Shown here piece by piece: positions 16,968 to 29,020 of a DNA stretch of 64,000 nucleotides. This DNA is from Zobellella taiwanensis (GTDB taxonomy: Bacteria; Pseudomonadota; Gammaproteobacteria; Enterobacterales; Aeromonadaceae), in contig NZ_PXYH01000018.1 of NCBI RefSeq assembly GCF_003012795.1, positions 1-64,000 on the forward strand, written 5' to 3'. A model generated the notes under the pieces. It saw only the letters and a program-made list of their open reading frames with translations. It was not told the DNA's origin and made no database searches. Every line of letters begins with the position of its first letter. Position 1 is the stretch's first letter. The position numbers and the translations under genes are program-made.

Positions 16968-19289
16968 TCAGCGGCGCTTTCTGCTCTTGGGTTTGCCGCC
17001 CTTGTCGGCCGGCTTGGCCTCCGCCTTGCCGCCGCTCTTGGGCTTGGCCCGCTGGCGCGACTTGAGGTTTTTCGCGCCCTTGCCGGATTTGGCGCCGGCA
17101 GGCAGGGCCTCTTCCACCGTTTCGAAATCGATCTTGCGATCGTCCAGGTTAACCGCCATCACCTTGACCCGGATCTTGTCGCCCAACCGGTAACGGCGGC
17201 GGAAGGTCTCGCCAATCAGCTGCTGGCGGGCCGGATCGAACTGGTAATAGTCGTTTTGCAGGCTGGAAATGTGCACCAGGCCGTCGATATGGATCTCGTC
17301 CAGTCGCACGAAAAAGCCAAAGCCGGTAACGTTGGCGATGGTGCCGCCGAACTCGCTGCCCACATGGTCGAGCATGTACTCGCACTTGAGCCAGTCGGCC
17401 ACATCACGGGTGGCGTCGTCGGCCCGGCGCTCGGTCAGGGAGCAGTGCTCGCCCATGGGCGCGACCTGGTCATACTGGTAGGCCACACCGCCGGTATGGC
17501 TGCCGCCTCCCCCCTGGATCCGGGCCAGCTGGGCCTTGATCGAACGGTGCAGGATCAGATCCGGATAACGGCGGATGGGCGAGGTAAAGTGGGCATAGGA
17601 CTTCAGCGCCAGGCCGAAGTGGCCCATATTGTCGGCCTGGTAGACCGCCTGCTTCATGGAGCGCAGCAGCATGGTCTGGATAAGCTCGGCGTCGGGCCTG
17701 TCCTTGATTTGCTCGGCCAGCAGAGCATAGTCCGCCGGCTGCGGTTCCAGCCCACCCTTGAGCTCAAGCCCCAGCTCGCCGAGGAAACTGCGAAAACCGG
17801 TAAGCTTTTCCTCGCCCGGCTTGTCGTGCACCCGGAACAGGGCGTGGGCTTCCTGCTTTTCGATAAAGCGGGCGGCGGCCACGTTGGCCATGATCATGCA
17901 CTCTTCGATGATCTTGTGGGCGTCGTTGCGCACCAGCGGCACAATACGCTCGATCTTGCGCTGGGGGTTGAACACGAAGCGGGTTTCTTCGCTCTCGAAC
18001 TCGACCGCCCCGCGCTGGTGGCGGGCATGCTTCATCGCCTGGTAGAGCCGGTTCAGTTCTTCCAGGTGGGGCACCAGGGGCGCATAGCGCTCGCGCAGAC
18101 CTTCGTCCCCTTCCAGGATGGCGGCCACCTTGGTGTAGGTCAGGCGGGCATGGGAGTTCATTACCGCTTCGTAAAACTTGAAGCCGGACAGCTTGCCGGT
18201 GGAGGAGACCGTCATTTCCGCCACCATGCACAGGCGATCGACCTGGGGGTTGAGCGAACAGAGGCCGTTGGACAGCACCTCGGGCAGCATGGGAATCACC
18301 TGCTCGGGGAAGTACACCGAGTTGCCACGCTGGTAGGCTTCGTTGTCGAGAGCCGTGCCCGGACGCACATAGTAGGACACGTCGGCGATAGCCACCCACA
18401 GCCGCCAGCCGCCGGAGCGTTTGGGCTGACAGTAGACGGCATCGTCGAAGTCGCGGGCATCTTCCCCGTCGATGGTGACCAGGGGCAGGTCGCGCAGATC
18501 CTTGCGGCCTTTTTTGGCTTCCTCAGGTACCTCTTCGGACAGCCTGGCCACTTCCTGCTTCACCTCCTGCGGCCAGACATGGGGAATGCCGTGGGTACGC
18601 AGGGCAATCTCGATCTCCATGCCCGGATCCATGGTCTCGCCCAGCACCTCGGTTACCTTGCCGATGCCGGTCATGCGCTTGGTGGGCCGCTGGGTAATGG
18701 TGATCACCACCACCTGGCCCATGCGCGCGCCCAGGGTTTCGCCCTGGGGAATGAGGATATCCTGGGCGATGCGGCTGTCGTCCGGCACCACATAGCTGAC
18801 GCCCTGCTCGACAAAGTAGCGTCCCACCACGCTCAGGTCACGGGACTGGAGCAGGCGCACCAGGCGGGCCTCGCGCCGGCCCCGGGCATCGATACGCAGG
18901 GGTTGCACCAGCACATAGTCGCCGTGCATCAGGGCATCCATTTCCCGCTGGGCCAGGAAGAGGTCGTCGCCGCCATCGTCGGGGCGCACGAAGCCGAAGC
19001 CCTCCCGGTGGCCGATAACATGGCCCTTGATCAGGTTGAGCTTGTCGGGCAGGGCGTAGCACTGGTTGCGGGTGAACACCAGTTGGCCGTCCCGCTCCAT
19101 GGCGCGCAGCCGGCGGCGCAGGGCTTCGGCCTGCTCTTCGCCGGCCAGGGTCAGTTCGGCGAACAGCTCATCCCGGCTGACCGGCGTTTGCCGGGCCTTG
19201 ATGTGTTCCAGAATGAATTCCCGGCTGGGAATGGGGTTTTCGTATTTTTCGGCTTCCCGCTGCAGGAAAGGATCTTGATTTTGTGACAT
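16968..19289 (-). CDS. rnr: Ribonuclease R
   Basis: RNase R is a processive 3'-5' exoribonuclease that digests structured RNA in rRNA quality control, mRNA decay and trans-translation. The 773 residues show the helix-turn-helix start ([25 protein letters not shown]), two cold-shock domains, the RNB catalytic core with [16 protein letters not shown] (Asp cluster about 270-282) and [13 protein letters not shown], an S1 domain ([20 protein letters not shown]-like) and a short Lys/Arg-rich tail. The tail is shorter than in E. coli (813 residues). The ATG at 19289 fits the E. coli start better than the one four codons upstream. In E. coli nsrR precedes rnr; here it is 30 kb away. Confidence 0.97.
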   Translation of the reverse strand: MSQNQDPFLQREAEKYENPIPSREFILEHIKARQTPVSRDELFAELTLAGEEQAEALRRRLRAMERDGQLVFTRNQCYALPDKLNLIKGHVIGHREGFGFVRPDDGGDDLFLAQREMDALMHGDYVLVQPLRIDARGRREARLVRLLQSRDLSVVGRYFVEQGVSYVVPDDSRIAQDILIPQGETLGARMGQVVVITITQRPTKRMTGIGKVTEVLGETMDPGMEIEIALRTHGIPHVWPQEVKQEVARLSEEVPEEAKKGRKDLRDLPLVTIDGEDARDFDDAVYCQPKRSGGWRLWVAIADVSYYVRPGTALDNEAYQRGNSVYFPEQVIPMLPEVLSNGLCSLNPQVDRLCMVAEMTVSSTGKLSGFKFYEAVMNSHARLTYTKVAAILEGDEGLRERYAPLVPHLEELNRLYQAMKHARHQRGAVEFESEETRFVFNPQRKIERIVPLVRNDAHKIIEECMIMANVAAARFIEKQEAHALFRVHDKPGEEKLTGFRSFLGELGLELKGGLEPQPADYALLAEQIKDRPDAELIQTMLLRSMKQAVYQADNMGHFGLALKSYAHFTSPIRRYPDLILHRSIKAQLARIQGGGGSHTGGVAYQYDQVAPMGEHCSLTERRADDATRDVADWLKCEYMLDHVGSEFGGTIANVTGFGFFVRLDEIHIDGLVHISSLQNDYYQFDPARQQLIGETFRRRYRLGDKIRVKVMAVNLDDRKIDFETVEEALPAGAKSGKGAKNLKSRQRAKPKSGGKAEAKPADKGGKPKSRKRR

Positions 19290-19357
19290 AAAGTGGTCCA
19301 TTTGAGCACTGCAATAAGAGAAGTATATCAGTAGAGAAAGAATAAAGAGTGACAGGA

Positions 19358-19391
19358 CGCCCGTTCAGGCCAGTGCTTGCCGGAACGGGCG
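19358..19391 (-). terminator. luxS terminator
   Basis: CGCCCGTTC (19358-19366) and GAACGGGCG (19383-19391) form a nine-base stem downstream of luxS. The minus strand continues with T-rich sequence. A possible rnr -10 (TATACT, 19322-19327) lies beyond it. Confidence 0.7.
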
Positions 19392-19417
19392 CGACGCCAC
19401 TTGGGGAAGCCGGAGGA

Positions 19418-19927
19418 TCAGAGGTTCTTCAGCATCTCGTCCGGCAGGGCAAGCGTGTCGTTGCTGTTGATGCCGATACCGCGCTCGAGAATGTTGCGGG
19501 CAATGGCCTGGGCCTCCTCCAGGGAGTGCATCACATAGGTGCCGCACTGGTATTCGTTCAGTTCGGGGATGCGGGACTGGTCTTTGACCTCTAGCACATC
19601 CGCCATCGCCGCCTTCCAGGCATCGGCTACCCGCTGTTCATCCGGCGCACCGACCAGGCTCATGTAAAAGCCGGTACGGCAGCCCATGGGGGAGATGTCG
19701 ATGATCTCCACGCCGTCGCCATTGAGGTGGTTGCGCATAAAACCGGCGAACAGGTGCTCCAGGGTATGGATGCCCTTTTCCGACAGGATTTCCTGGTTGG
19801 GCAGGCAAAAGCGCAGATCGAACACGGTAATGGTGTCGTTGTGGGGGGTAGCCATGGTTTTGGCGACCCGCACCGCCGGGGCTTCCATACGGGTATGGTC
19901 GACGGTAAAACTGTCCAGCAGTGGCAT
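19418..19927 (-). CDS. luxS: S-ribosylhomocysteine lyase LuxS
   Basis: LuxS cleaves S-ribosylhomocysteine to homocysteine and DPD, the precursor of autoinducer-2, so it serves both the activated methyl cycle and quorum signalling. The 169-residue protein shows the zinc ligands H54 and H58 (HTLEH) and YQCGTY (Cys near 128), and the catalytic Cys in PMGCRTGF. Length is standard. Single gene with its own terminator; the 137 bases upstream (to glnB) show only weak GC hairpins and no convincing promoter. Confidence 0.97.
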   Translation of the reverse strand: MPLLDSFTVDHTRMEAPAVRVAKTMATPHNDTITVFDLRFCLPNQEILSEKGIHTLEHLFAGFMRNHLNGDGVEIIDISPMGCRTGFYMSLVGAPDEQRVADAWKAAMADVLEVKDQSRIPELNEYQCGTYVMHSLEEAQAIARNILERGIGINSNDTLALPDEMLKNL

Positions 19928-20064
19928 GGAATATTCCTCGATTCAGTAAACAACGGGCGATTGTGGCAAAAAAGCCGGACGGTGGAAACCGAAGAACGGG
20001 GATTCGGACTCTGCCGCGGCCAGTCTCTGACCGGTCACGAGCCCGGTCACCCGTCCCGGCCTTG

Positions 20065-22033
<1,969 letters not shown>

Positions 22034-22082
22034 GGGTCTGTGTGTGGTTGAGTCCTGATAGCTGCATAGTAAAGAAAGAAGA

Positions 22083-22099
22083 GGGGCTTGTCAGGCCCC
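22083..22099 (-). terminator. Terminator of the minor-pilin operon
   Basis: GGGGC (22083-22087) and GCCCC (22095-22099) form a five-base GC stem. On the minus strand it is followed by the T-rich TCTTCTTTCTTT, just after the pilV stop. Confidence 0.7.
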
Positions 22100-22126
22100 A
22101 TGCTTACATACATATCGTGCACCATC

Positions 22127-24238
22127 TCACTGCCCACAGACGTCAGGCAATGCTGCTTCAGGATCGTCTGGTCGATTCAGCACCACGGTAATGCATGGCC
22201 CAGGAACATACACAGGGTCAGTCCCAGTTACCGACACTGGATTATCCTGACTTAGAAGAAACTCTATCTTGGCAATACCAGCATTATACTGAGGAGTGAC
22301 GGTAACATCCCCAGCATTAGGGTCAACAAAGCAGTTATAAAAGCCTTCCAAGTTTCCGACTACAGGTGTTATCAAGCAGCCACCAGAACCAGAGTAGCTT
22401 ACTGTTATGCTAGAAAACTGTTCTTCGGAACAAGCCACAATATCATATTCACCATCAACATTTAGCTCATAGGTTTTACACTGAAGAGCCGAAGAAATGC
22501 TGGATTTATTACTAAAATCCCCAAAAGCCCCTATTTTTATATCAAGATACGAGCTTCTAATATAACTGAACTCAAATGGTGATATCTCCTTAAATGATGT
22601 AATCCCACTATTGCTTCTTCTAATATTAGCCGTCACTCTTGCTGTACCAGAAGCCACTCCACTTTTAATACTGACACGCCCTCGGCTGTAGATCCCATCC
22701 TTGTTATTACCTGATTTTGCTGGTATATCCTGACTGGTAACACATAGGACATCGAACCCACCCCCTTCAGGATAAGGTGAGCAACCTTTATTACCATCGA
22801 CTGGCAGCCAATCAGCTAACAACGTTAAATTCACCTCATAAAAAGGAACATAATTTAATAACTCTTCAATATTTGAATCTGCACTTATTTTCTCTTGTAG
22901 AAAAAGCCGAAGCTCTTCGGATAAAAGATCAACATACACCCCCCTCGCCATAAGTTGGCGACTCATGGGTGATATGGAAATATCAGTCGTGGAGAATGGA
23001 GAAGATGGAACACCCTCGCTTACAAGATATTCTGACAAGGTCATAACTTCATCATCTTTTAAGCCAGGGAAGTCACCATCTTTATTTAGTTGCTTATCTA
23101 TATAATCAACAACCACACTCCTAACATAGCCTTGATAAACCGGGGCAAAATCAACATTGGTAAAAAGCCCATCATCAAGAATGTTAAAAGCAATCAAGTT
23201 CCAGTCTTGAGCCACTTCGAAAAATCCATCAATCCTGATAAACCTGCATGCTTCCAGATAAGTTTGAGTACCGCTGACTGGGGTGTCACTAGAGCTGGGA
23301 TAATGCTCATGGGGTTGATTGTTAGCAGTATATTTAAACGCATCATACCAGTTTGAAAACTCGCCACTACTACCATCGAAATGACGTTCACAGCAACGAA
23401 CACAGAGTGGATCCTGATCGTTATTTGCTACTTTCCCCTTTGGTTTTGCAATAGCAGCAGCCTCTCCCTTTTTCCAATAGACATAATCACCGGCCAAGGC
23501 CCGCTGCGCCGGTAATTGCGTAGTCCCCGAGCCATCCAGCTGACAATTGCAAGAGACAGTAACCAAATCTTGCTGCACCCGGCTTTGAGTGTTTTCATCG
23601 TAAACGAATGTATCAAAAGTAACTCGGACGCCCTCTATACTTTGTCCTTTCTTGATGATATCAGGCAGCGGTTTGGTTGTTTCTTGTGTCATCCCATTGC
23701 CTAGTTCAATGGGTATTACCATTGGAAACTCACCCGGAGTGTAAGCCACATCGGGTCCGCCCAAGCCCAACTTCGCGTTACCACTTCCGGTGCCGAAGGG
23801 GCCGCTGCTGATGGACAGATTGGGGGAAAGTACCGATTCGGCCAGCAAGACTTCATCGCTCTCGGGCTCGCTCCAGCCCACGGCGATTTCGATCTCCTTC
23901 TTCCCGGAAGCCACCCCCGAAGGGGGCGGCGTCACCCAGGCGCTGCCGTCCCAGCCATAATCCGTTACTTCCCACTCGATGGCATAATCGGTATCGTCCA
24001 CCTGGACCGACTCGGGAGCGCTGCTGCCTACTATGGCCTGGTAATCGGTAATATTGTCAAAGCCTCTCAGCTCATCGAGCTTCGACTCGGCCAGACGCAT
24101 CGCCACTTCCCGGTAACGGCCGTCCCGGCTGTACTCCAGGTACACCTTGTTCAGTTGCAGCAGGGTTCCCGCCGTAACCGCCACCAGAATAAACGCAATC
24201 ATCACCTCCAACAGGCCGAAGCCGCTCTGTCTCCTCAT
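22127..24238 (-). CDS. pilV: Type IV pilus minor pilin PilV-like with giant C-terminal domain
   Basis: The true start is the ATG at 24238 (MRRQSG/FGLLEVMIAF): a six-residue leader, prepilin peptidase site after Gly6 and Glu at +5, with GGGAG upstream. Usual PilV proteins are about 150-200 residues; this one has 703. Residues 1 to about 165 are encoded in GC-rich DNA like the neighbours. From about 23740 to the stop the DNA is clearly AT-rich with different codon use, suggesting a separately acquired passenger. That part is rich in Cys (CNCQ, CVRCCERHFDG), possibly disulfides or a metal site. No adhesion domain could be named. It ends the fimT-pilW-pilX-pilV operon, four bases after pilX. Confidence 0.82.
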   Translation of the reverse strand: MRRQSGFGLLEVMIAFILVAVTAGTLLQLNKVYLEYSRDGRYREVAMRLAESKLDELRGFDNITDYQAIVGSSAPESVQVDDTDYAIEWEVTDYGWDGSAWVTPPPSGVASGKKEIEIAVGWSEPESDEVLLAESVLSPNLSISSGPFGTGSGNAKLGLGGPDVAYTPGEFPMVIPIELGNGMTQETTKPLPDIIKKGQSIEGVRVTFDTFVYDENTQSRVQQDLVTVSCNCQLDGSGTTQLPAQRALAGDYVYWKKGEAAAIAKPKGKVANNDQDPLCVRCCERHFDGSSGEFSNWYDAFKYTANNQPHEHYPSSSDTPVSGTQTYLEACRFIRIDGFFEVAQDWNLIAFNILDDGLFTNVDFAPVYQGYVRSVVVDYIDKQLNKDGDFPGLKDDEVMTLSEYLVSEGVPSSPFSTTDISISPMSRQLMARGVYVDLLSEELRLFLQEKISADSNIEELLNYVPFYEVNLTLLADWLPVDGNKGCSPYPEGGGFDVLCVTSQDIPAKSGNNKDGIYSRGRVSIKSGVASGTARVTANIRRSNSGITSFKEISPFEFSYIRSSYLDIKIGAFGDFSNKSSISSALQCKTYELNVDGEYDIVACSEEQFSSITVSYSGSGGCLITPVVGNLEGFYNCFVDPNAGDVTVTPQYNAGIAKIEFLLSQDNPVSVTGTDPVYVPGPCITVVLNRPDDPEAALPDVCGQ

Positions 24239-24242
24239 GGCC

Positions 24243-25409
24243 TTACTCCCAATCCTTCCAGCTGCCGGGCACATAGCTGATGGCGACAAAGGGGTTGCCA
24301 CCAGGACCCGAGCCTCCCCCATTACAGAAGTTGATACTGCACAACACCTCGGGGTCGTAGATGGCGGCATAGCTGCCGTTGGGCAAATCGATATTGTTAT
24401 GATTGGCCAGCATCATGCCGAAGAACTTGGCGCCGCCATTGATTTTGATGTCATAGTTGTCCCCATCCGCCGGGTTGGAGTCGTAGGCAAAGACCAAGCC
24501 ATAAACCTGGCTATTGGCGTTGATGGTGAGGTTGCTGTCCTTGGTGATCAGCACTATAGGCGCCGCCCGGCTGCCGATGGAGCCGATGGTGCAGTCTGAT
24601 ACGTTTTCCACGATAAAAACGCCGGCACCGCCGGTGATCCTGGGATCGGCGCAGCTGTTGACGATCGCCGTGGCCCGCGATTCTATCCTGGCCCAGCCTT
24701 CGGCGGTATCCGGCTCACCGAACACATAGTCCACCAGATCATCGGGAAAGTCGGGATCGTTGGCGACGATATCCGGGCCGATAATGCTTTCACTGCCCGA
24801 TTTGTAGCTGTAGGCGTTCTCCTTGTTGCAACCACCGTTCTGATATTCATCGAGGCCGCAGGTCGTGGCACTGCCGCCAATATTGACGTCCCCGGCCGAC
24901 CATATAGACACGGGCACGCCAGGGCCACCGCCGTTGGGATTGGCCACTATGGTGATGCTGCCGTTGGCGGGAAGGGTGCCGGCCACCAGCAAGGGCGCAG
25001 CGGGTCCTGAGTTGTTAGGGTTCAGGATCCCCCACTCCGCCACCTGCACAGTGACGATGGCGGTGGTGCCGCTGTCCAGCGTGCCCACCGAAAGGATATC
25101 GGTGACATCCGCCATCCCACTGGGGCTAATGGTCACCTGGTAGCTGCCATTGGCGGCGGCGGTGGCGATACTGCCGGAGATGGCCGTGACGGCGGGATTG
25201 ACCTTGAGCTCCGCCATTGCCTCGGCTATGCCTTTTTCGGCCGCCGCCATGGCTACCCGGTATTCGATTTCGTTCAGGGTAAGCCGCTTGTCGGCGATCA
25301 GCACCTTGCCGATAAAGGCCGATACCGCCACCAGTATTGACAAGAGTATCAAGGTAACCACCAAGGTGGTGAAGCCGCCGTGGATGCTATTTTTTATATC
25401 AGTAGCCAT
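24243..25409 (-). CDS. pilX: Type IV pilus assembly protein, PilX-like
   Basis: The 388-residue product has a PilX/GspK-type N-terminus: GGFTTLVVTLILLSILVAVSAF, in which the usual Glu at +5 of the mature pilin is replaced. This is a mark of tip-initiating minor pilins. It is followed by the helical AMAAAEKGIAEAMAEL and a long Gly/Ser/Asn-rich beta-type region. The family role is to prime pilus assembly with PilV and PilW. The start overlaps the pilW end by 11 bases. Composition is normal for the genome. It is longer than P. aeruginosa PilX (about 195 residues). Confidence 0.78.
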   Translation of the reverse strand: MATDIKNSIHGGFTTLVVTLILLSILVAVSAFIGKVLIADKRLTLNEIEYRVAMAAAEKGIAEAMAELKVNPAVTAISGSIATAAANGSYQVTISPSGMADVTDILSVGTLDSGTTAIVTVQVAEWGILNPNNSGPAAPLLVAGTLPANGSITIVANPNGGGPGVPVSIWSAGDVNIGGSATTCGLDEYQNGGCNKENAYSYKSGSESIIGPDIVANDPDFPDDLVDYVFGEPDTAEGWARIESRATAIVNSCADPRITGGAGVFIVENVSDCTIGSIGSRAAPIVLITKDSNLTINANSQVYGLVFAYDSNPADGDNYDIKINGGAKFFGMMLANHNNIDLPNGSYAAIYDPEVLCSINFCNGGGSGPGGNPFVAISYVPGSWKDWE

Positions 25410-26061
25410 CGTTTCTTACCTTTACCCGTCGCTCCAGGCTGATGGACAGATCCGGGTTGCTGGCATGGGAGGCGCTAATGCGGATATTCACCGCCCGCAC
25501 TCCGGTGGGAGTACTGCCGGAAACCAGTTCGAAACTCAGGTTGTCGATCACGACTTCGGTGCTCGACACCAACTGGTTGCCGCCGGTGCAGTCAGCATTG
25601 GTCAGGGCAGCACTATCTGGTTCAGTATAGAGGGTGTACACCCGCAGCAACTTGCTGGACGAGGCGTAGCCATAAGTCCGGACAACGCTGCCGGTGCCTG
25701 AAGCCGGCTCAGGATCCCAGTACTTTACCCTGATGCAGCTGGGTTGTGCTTCACCGGCGGCGGTATAGAGGTCAGCCGTGGTGGAAAAGATGTATTTCCT
25801 GGCCACCGACAGGGCCGGAGAAACCTCATTGGCTATATCTATGGCCGCGCTGGGGTGATATCCCGCCCGCTGGATATCCCGGGCGATGATATCGGTGACC
25901 GCCTGCACGTCCTGGTTCAGGCGGGACAGCATCAGGGTGGTATTGCCGGAGACGATCACCGAGGTGAAGAGGGAAATCCCGCCGGCCACCACCACCAGGC
26001 CGGCCACCAGCGATACCAGCATTTCCACCAGAGTCATGCCTTTTTGTGGATTCAGGGACAT
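25399..26061 (-). CDS. pilW: Type IV pilus minor pilin PilW-like
   Basis: The 220-residue prepilin begins MSLNPQKG/MTLVEMLVSLVAG, with cleavage expected after Gly8, Glu at +5, a transmembrane helix, and the PilW pattern LMLSRLNQDVQAVTDIIARDIQRAGY. It is expected to join the pilus priming complex in the inner membrane. It overlaps fimT by 10 bases and pilX by 11, so translation is coupled. Confidence 0.83.
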   Translation of the reverse strand: MSLNPQKGMTLVEMLVSLVAGLVVVAGGISLFTSVIVSGNTTLMLSRLNQDVQAVTDIIARDIQRAGYHPSAAIDIANEVSPALSVARKYIFSTTADLYTAAGEAQPSCIRVKYWDPEPASGTGSVVRTYGYASSSKLLRVYTLYTEPDSAALTNADCTGGNQLVSSTEVVIDNLSFELVSGSTPTGVRAVNIRISASHASNPDLSISLERRVKVRNDGY

Positions 26062-26540
26062 GAGGAAGGCACCCCCAGCAGATTATGCTCAGAGCAGGTT
26101 CGAATTCTTCCGGAAGAGGAAACGACTACCTTCATCTCATAGCTACCGTTCTTAACAGTGATATTCCCAGCAAAGAAAGTATTGCGGCGCGGCCTGAAGG
26201 TGATTTTGGTTCCTATATTTGACTTAAGGTGAATGGAAGGGTAATTCCGACTATCTGTGCTTTCGATCTCAGTACCGCTGCACTCGTCTGAATCATACAG
26301 CCTGTAGAGCCAATCAACAGAATCAGAATTGGTAAAACAAAGGCTCACCGCCCGGTTGCGCTTGATCGCCTCGCTTCGCGCCAGTTGCAGATCCGCATAA
26401 ACAGCCATGCCGGCGCTGCGCACCTGGTACTGCTGGCGCAGACTCTGGAAGCTGGGCACGGCAAGGGTCAGCAGTACCGCCATAACGGCAATACCGACCA
26501 ACAGCTCGACCAAGGTGAGACCAGCCTGAACCCTTGTCAC
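26052..26540 (-). CDS. fimT: Type IV pilus minor pilin, FimT/FimU (GspH-like)
   Basis: The 162-residue prepilin begins MTRVQAG/LTLVELLVGIAVMAVLL, followed by the GspH/FimT stretch SLRQQYQVRSAGMAVYADLQLARSEAIKRN. First gene of the operon. The part coding for residues after about 65 (26090-26340) is much more AT-rich than the N-terminal part, as in pilV. FimT proteins with a basic C-terminal GRIR motif have been linked to DNA binding in natural transformation; this one ends with SSSGRIRTCSEHN, so such a role is possible. Confidence 0.8.
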   Translation of the reverse strand: MTRVQAGLTLVELLVGIAVMAVLLTLAVPSFQSLRQQYQVRSAGMAVYADLQLARSEAIKRNRAVSLCFTNSDSVDWLYRLYDSDECSGTEIESTDSRNYPSIHLKSNIGTKITFRPRRNTFFAGNITVKNGSYEMKVVVSSSGRIRTCSEHNLLGVPSSCP

Positions 26541-26634
26541 CCGCTTCCTCCATGAGGCAGAGATCCGCTGCGGTAAATGGCGCAGCTTGGTTTAAGCTTT
26601 AGCCAAAGCCCGCGGTTAGACAAGGATGGTCAGG

Positions 26635-27027
26635 ATGAAAAGGTATTCAGGTTTTACGCTGATCGAACTGTTGATCAGCGTGGCCGTGCTTGCCCTGCTG
26701 ATTGCCGTAGCCTATCCCTCTTTTTCCTCTTTCCTGATTAAAAGCAAGCGGATAGAAGCGATCCAGACGCTCTACAAAATGCAGCTGGCCCAGGAGGAGT
26801 GGCGCATTTCCCATCCCTCCTATACCAGTTCGGCGGTAGATCTTATCGGCGGCTCAGCCAGTGCCCATTACCAGTTCAGCGCCGCCCTGTCCGGCGCCGG
26901 CTATGTGCTCAGGGCCGAGGCCAAGTCCGGCTCCAGCCAGCAGCAGGACAAAGAGGGCGCCACCAGTTGCAGCGAGCTGACCCTCACCAGAGACAGCGAC
27001 AAGGCCCCCGCCATCTGCTGGCAATAG
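26635..27027 (+). CDS. pilE: Type IV pilin, PilE-like
   Basis: The 130-residue prepilin starts at the ATG 26635 (MKRYSG/FTLIELLISV); AAGG nine bases upstream decides against the ATG at 26626. It has the class III site with Glu at +5, a hydrophobic helix and YKMQLAQEEWR, typical of PilE minor pilins, with a Cys pair near the C-terminus (TSCSEL, AICWQ). It is divergent from fimT across 94 bases, which must hold both promoters. Together the five genes look like a complete minor-pilin set, but no pilY1 is present. Confidence 0.82.
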   Translation: MKRYSGFTLIELLISVAVLALLIAVAYPSFSSFLIKSKRIEAIQTLYKMQLAQEEWRISHPSYTSSAVDLIGGSASAHYQFSAALSGAGYVLRAEAKSGSSQQQDKEGATSCSELTLTRDSDKAPAICWQ

Positions 27028-27142
27028 GTTCGCCGGCACGGATAACCGGACCATGCCGGGAACGAAGGGCACTGTCCATTATGGACATGGGAGCCGCTGT
27101 TGCGAGGCGGACGGGCGCCATGGCACCCGCACCGCCTTGATA

Positions 27143-28087
27143 TCAGCTTACCGGCCTGATCTTGAGCTCGGCGGGCACCTCGAACACAATGTTTTCCTCC
27201 CGTCCCGGATGCTCCACCACCGTGCTGCCGCCCAGGGCCTGCAGGTGGGAGATCACCTCCTGCACCAGCACCTCGGGGGCCGAGGCGCCGGCGGTCACGC
27301 CGATGCGCGCCGCGCCCTCGAGCCAGGCCGGCTCGACCATCTCCACGCAGTCGATCAGATAGGCGCGGGTGCCCATCTTCTCGGCCAGCTCCCGCAAGCG
27401 GTTGGAATTGGAGGAGTTGCGCGAACCCACCACCAGCAGCAAATCCACCTTGGCGGCCAGCTCGCGCACCGCGTCCTGCCGGTTCTGGGTGGCGTAGCAG
27501 ATGTCGTCCTTGCGCGGCCCCTCTATGGTGGGAAAGCGCGCGCGCAGGGCGTCGATCACGTCCGAGGTTTCATCTACGCTCAGGGTAGTCTGGGTGACGA
27601 AGGTGAGATTGTCCGGGTGCTTGACCACCAGGCCCGCCACATCGGCCGGGCTTTCCACCAGGTACATGCCGCCCTCGGCACTCTCGTACTGGCCCATGGT
27701 GCCTTCCACCTCAGGGTGGCCGGCGTGGCCGATAAGGATGGTCTCAATCCCCTTCTTGCTGGCCCGGTGCACCTCCATGTGTACCTTGGTCACCAGCGGG
27801 CAGGTGGCGTCGAACACCTTGAGGCCACGGTTTTTCGCCTCTTCCCGCACGGCCTTGGACACGCCGTGGGCGGAGAAGATGACGATATTGCCGTCCGGCA
27901 CCTGCTCCAGCTCGTCCACGAACACCGCGCCCGCGTCCTTGAGCTTGTTCACCACATAGCGGTTGTGCACCACCTCGTGGCGCACATAGATGGGCGCGCC
28001 GAATTTCTCCAGGGCGCTCTGCACTATGCTGATGGCCCTGTCCACGCCGGCACAAAAGCCGCGCGGGTTGGCGAGTAATATCTCCAT
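27143..28087 (-). CDS. ispH: 4-hydroxy-3-methylbut-2-enyl diphosphate reductase
   Basis: IspH catalyses the last step of the MEP isoprenoid pathway, making IPP and DMAPP with a [4Fe-4S] cluster. The 314-residue protein has the three cluster cysteines: C12 in NPRGFCAG, one in DATCPLV (about 96) and one in [11 protein letters not shown] (about 197), plus [17 protein letters not shown]. Last gene of ribF-ileS-lspA-fkpB-ispH, one base after fkpB, the same order as E. coli. The 115 bases between pilE and ispH contain only a small hairpin (TGTCCA-TTA-TGGACA). Confidence 0.97.
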   Translation of the reverse strand: MEILLANPRGFCAGVDRAISIVQSALEKFGAPIYVRHEVVHNRYVVNKLKDAGAVFVDELEQVPDGNIVIFSAHGVSKAVREEAKNRGLKVFDATCPLVTKVHMEVHRASKKGIETILIGHAGHPEVEGTMGQYESAEGGMYLVESPADVAGLVVKHPDNLTFVTQTTLSVDETSDVIDALRARFPTIEGPRKDDICYATQNRQDAVRELAAKVDLLLVVGSRNSSNSNRLRELAEKMGTRAYLIDCVEMVEPAWLEGAARIGVTAGASAPEVLVQEVISHLQALGGSTVVEHPGREENIVFEVPAELKIRPVS

Positions 28088-28088
28088 G

Positions 28089-28535
28089 TCAGGCTCCGTT
28101 CTGATCCACGGCCAGGATCTCGACCTCGAAGGTAACCCGGCGTCCGGCCAGGGGATGGTTGAAGTCCACGGTCACCGAGTCGCCGGCCACCCCGCGCACT
28201 ATGCCGGGGATTTCGGCACCGTTGGGCTGGGTGAAGGAGAGGATGGCGCCCTCCTCCAGCTCCATGTCGGCGGCGAAGCGGCTGCGCTCCATATGGTGGA
28301 TATTGTCCGGGTTGACCGGGCCGAAGGCGTCGTCCGGCGCCAGCTCGAAGCTGGACTTGTCGCCCTCGCTCAATCCCAGCAGGCAGGCCTCGAAGTTGGG
28401 GGTCAGGCTGCCGTCCCCCATCCGCAGCTTGGCGGGCTTGCCGTGCAGTTGGGTGCTGTCGGCCACCGAGCCGTCTTCCAGCTTGATGGTGAAGTGGAAC
28501 AGCACCTCGCTGCTCGGACCTATCTGTTTGCTCAT
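28089..28535 (-). CDS. fkpB: FKBP-type peptidyl-prolyl isomerase FkpB (SlpA)
   Basis: The 148-residue protein is an SlyD/SlpA-type [20 protein letters not shown], the inserted chaperone flap ([26 protein letters not shown]) and [19 protein letters not shown]. It catalyses proline isomerisation and chaperones folding in the cytoplasm. Start at 28535 follows AAAGGAG and overlaps the lspA stop by four bases (ATGA), so translation is coupled. Confidence 0.95.
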   Translation of the reverse strand: MSKQIGPSSEVLFHFTIKLEDGSVADSTQLHGKPAKLRMGDGSLTPNFEACLLGLSEGDKSSFELAPDDAFGPVNPDNIHHMERSRFAADMELEEGAILSFTQPNGAEIPGIVRGVAGDSVTVDFNHPLAGRRVTFEVEILAVDQNGA

Positions 28536-29020
28536 TGGGACGGCTCCTTTCTGAAACTGTCGATGATGATCATGGCGGCGCCGACGAAGATGAAGCTGTC
28601 GGCCAGGTTGAAGGCCGGCCAGTGCCAGTTGCCCACGTAGAAGTCGAGAAAATCGACCACATGGCCCAGGGCCAGGCGATCGATCACGTTGCCCAGGGCG
28701 CCGCCGATGATCAGGGCGTAAGCCGCCGGCAGCCAGCGGGCGCTTTTGGGTGCCTTGTACATCCAGCGGCTTAGCAGCACGGTCACGGCGCAGGCCAGGC
28801 CGGCGAAGAACCAGCGCTGCCAGCCACCCTGATCGGCCAGGAAGCTGAAGGCCGCCCCCGGGTTGTACACGTGCACCAGGTTGAAGAAGGGGGTGATCTG
28901 CACCCCCGGGTAGCCGTACTCCAGGTAGGACACGGTCAACCACTTGGTCACCTGATCCAGCACCATGGCGACGATGGCCAGCCACCACCAGCGCAGACCG
29001 GTATCGAACAATGGCTTCAT
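28532..29020 (-). CDS. lspA: Lipoprotein signal peptidase (SPase II)
   Basis: LspA cuts the signal peptide of prolipoproteins after Lgt has lipidated the Cys. The 162-residue protein has four membrane segments and both catalytic Asp regions: GGALGNVIDRLALGHVVDFLDFY (about 115-137) and FNLADSFIFVG (about 143-153). It overlaps ileS by one base and fkpB by four. Confidence 0.97.
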   Translation of the reverse strand: MKPLFDTGLRWWWLAIVAMVLDQVTKWLTVSYLEYGYPGVQITPFFNLVHVYNPGAAFSFLADQGGWQRWFFAGLACAVTVLLSRWMYKAPKSARWLPAAYALIIGGALGNVIDRLALGHVVDFLDFYVGNWHWPAFNLADSFIFVGAAMIIIDSFRKEPSQ

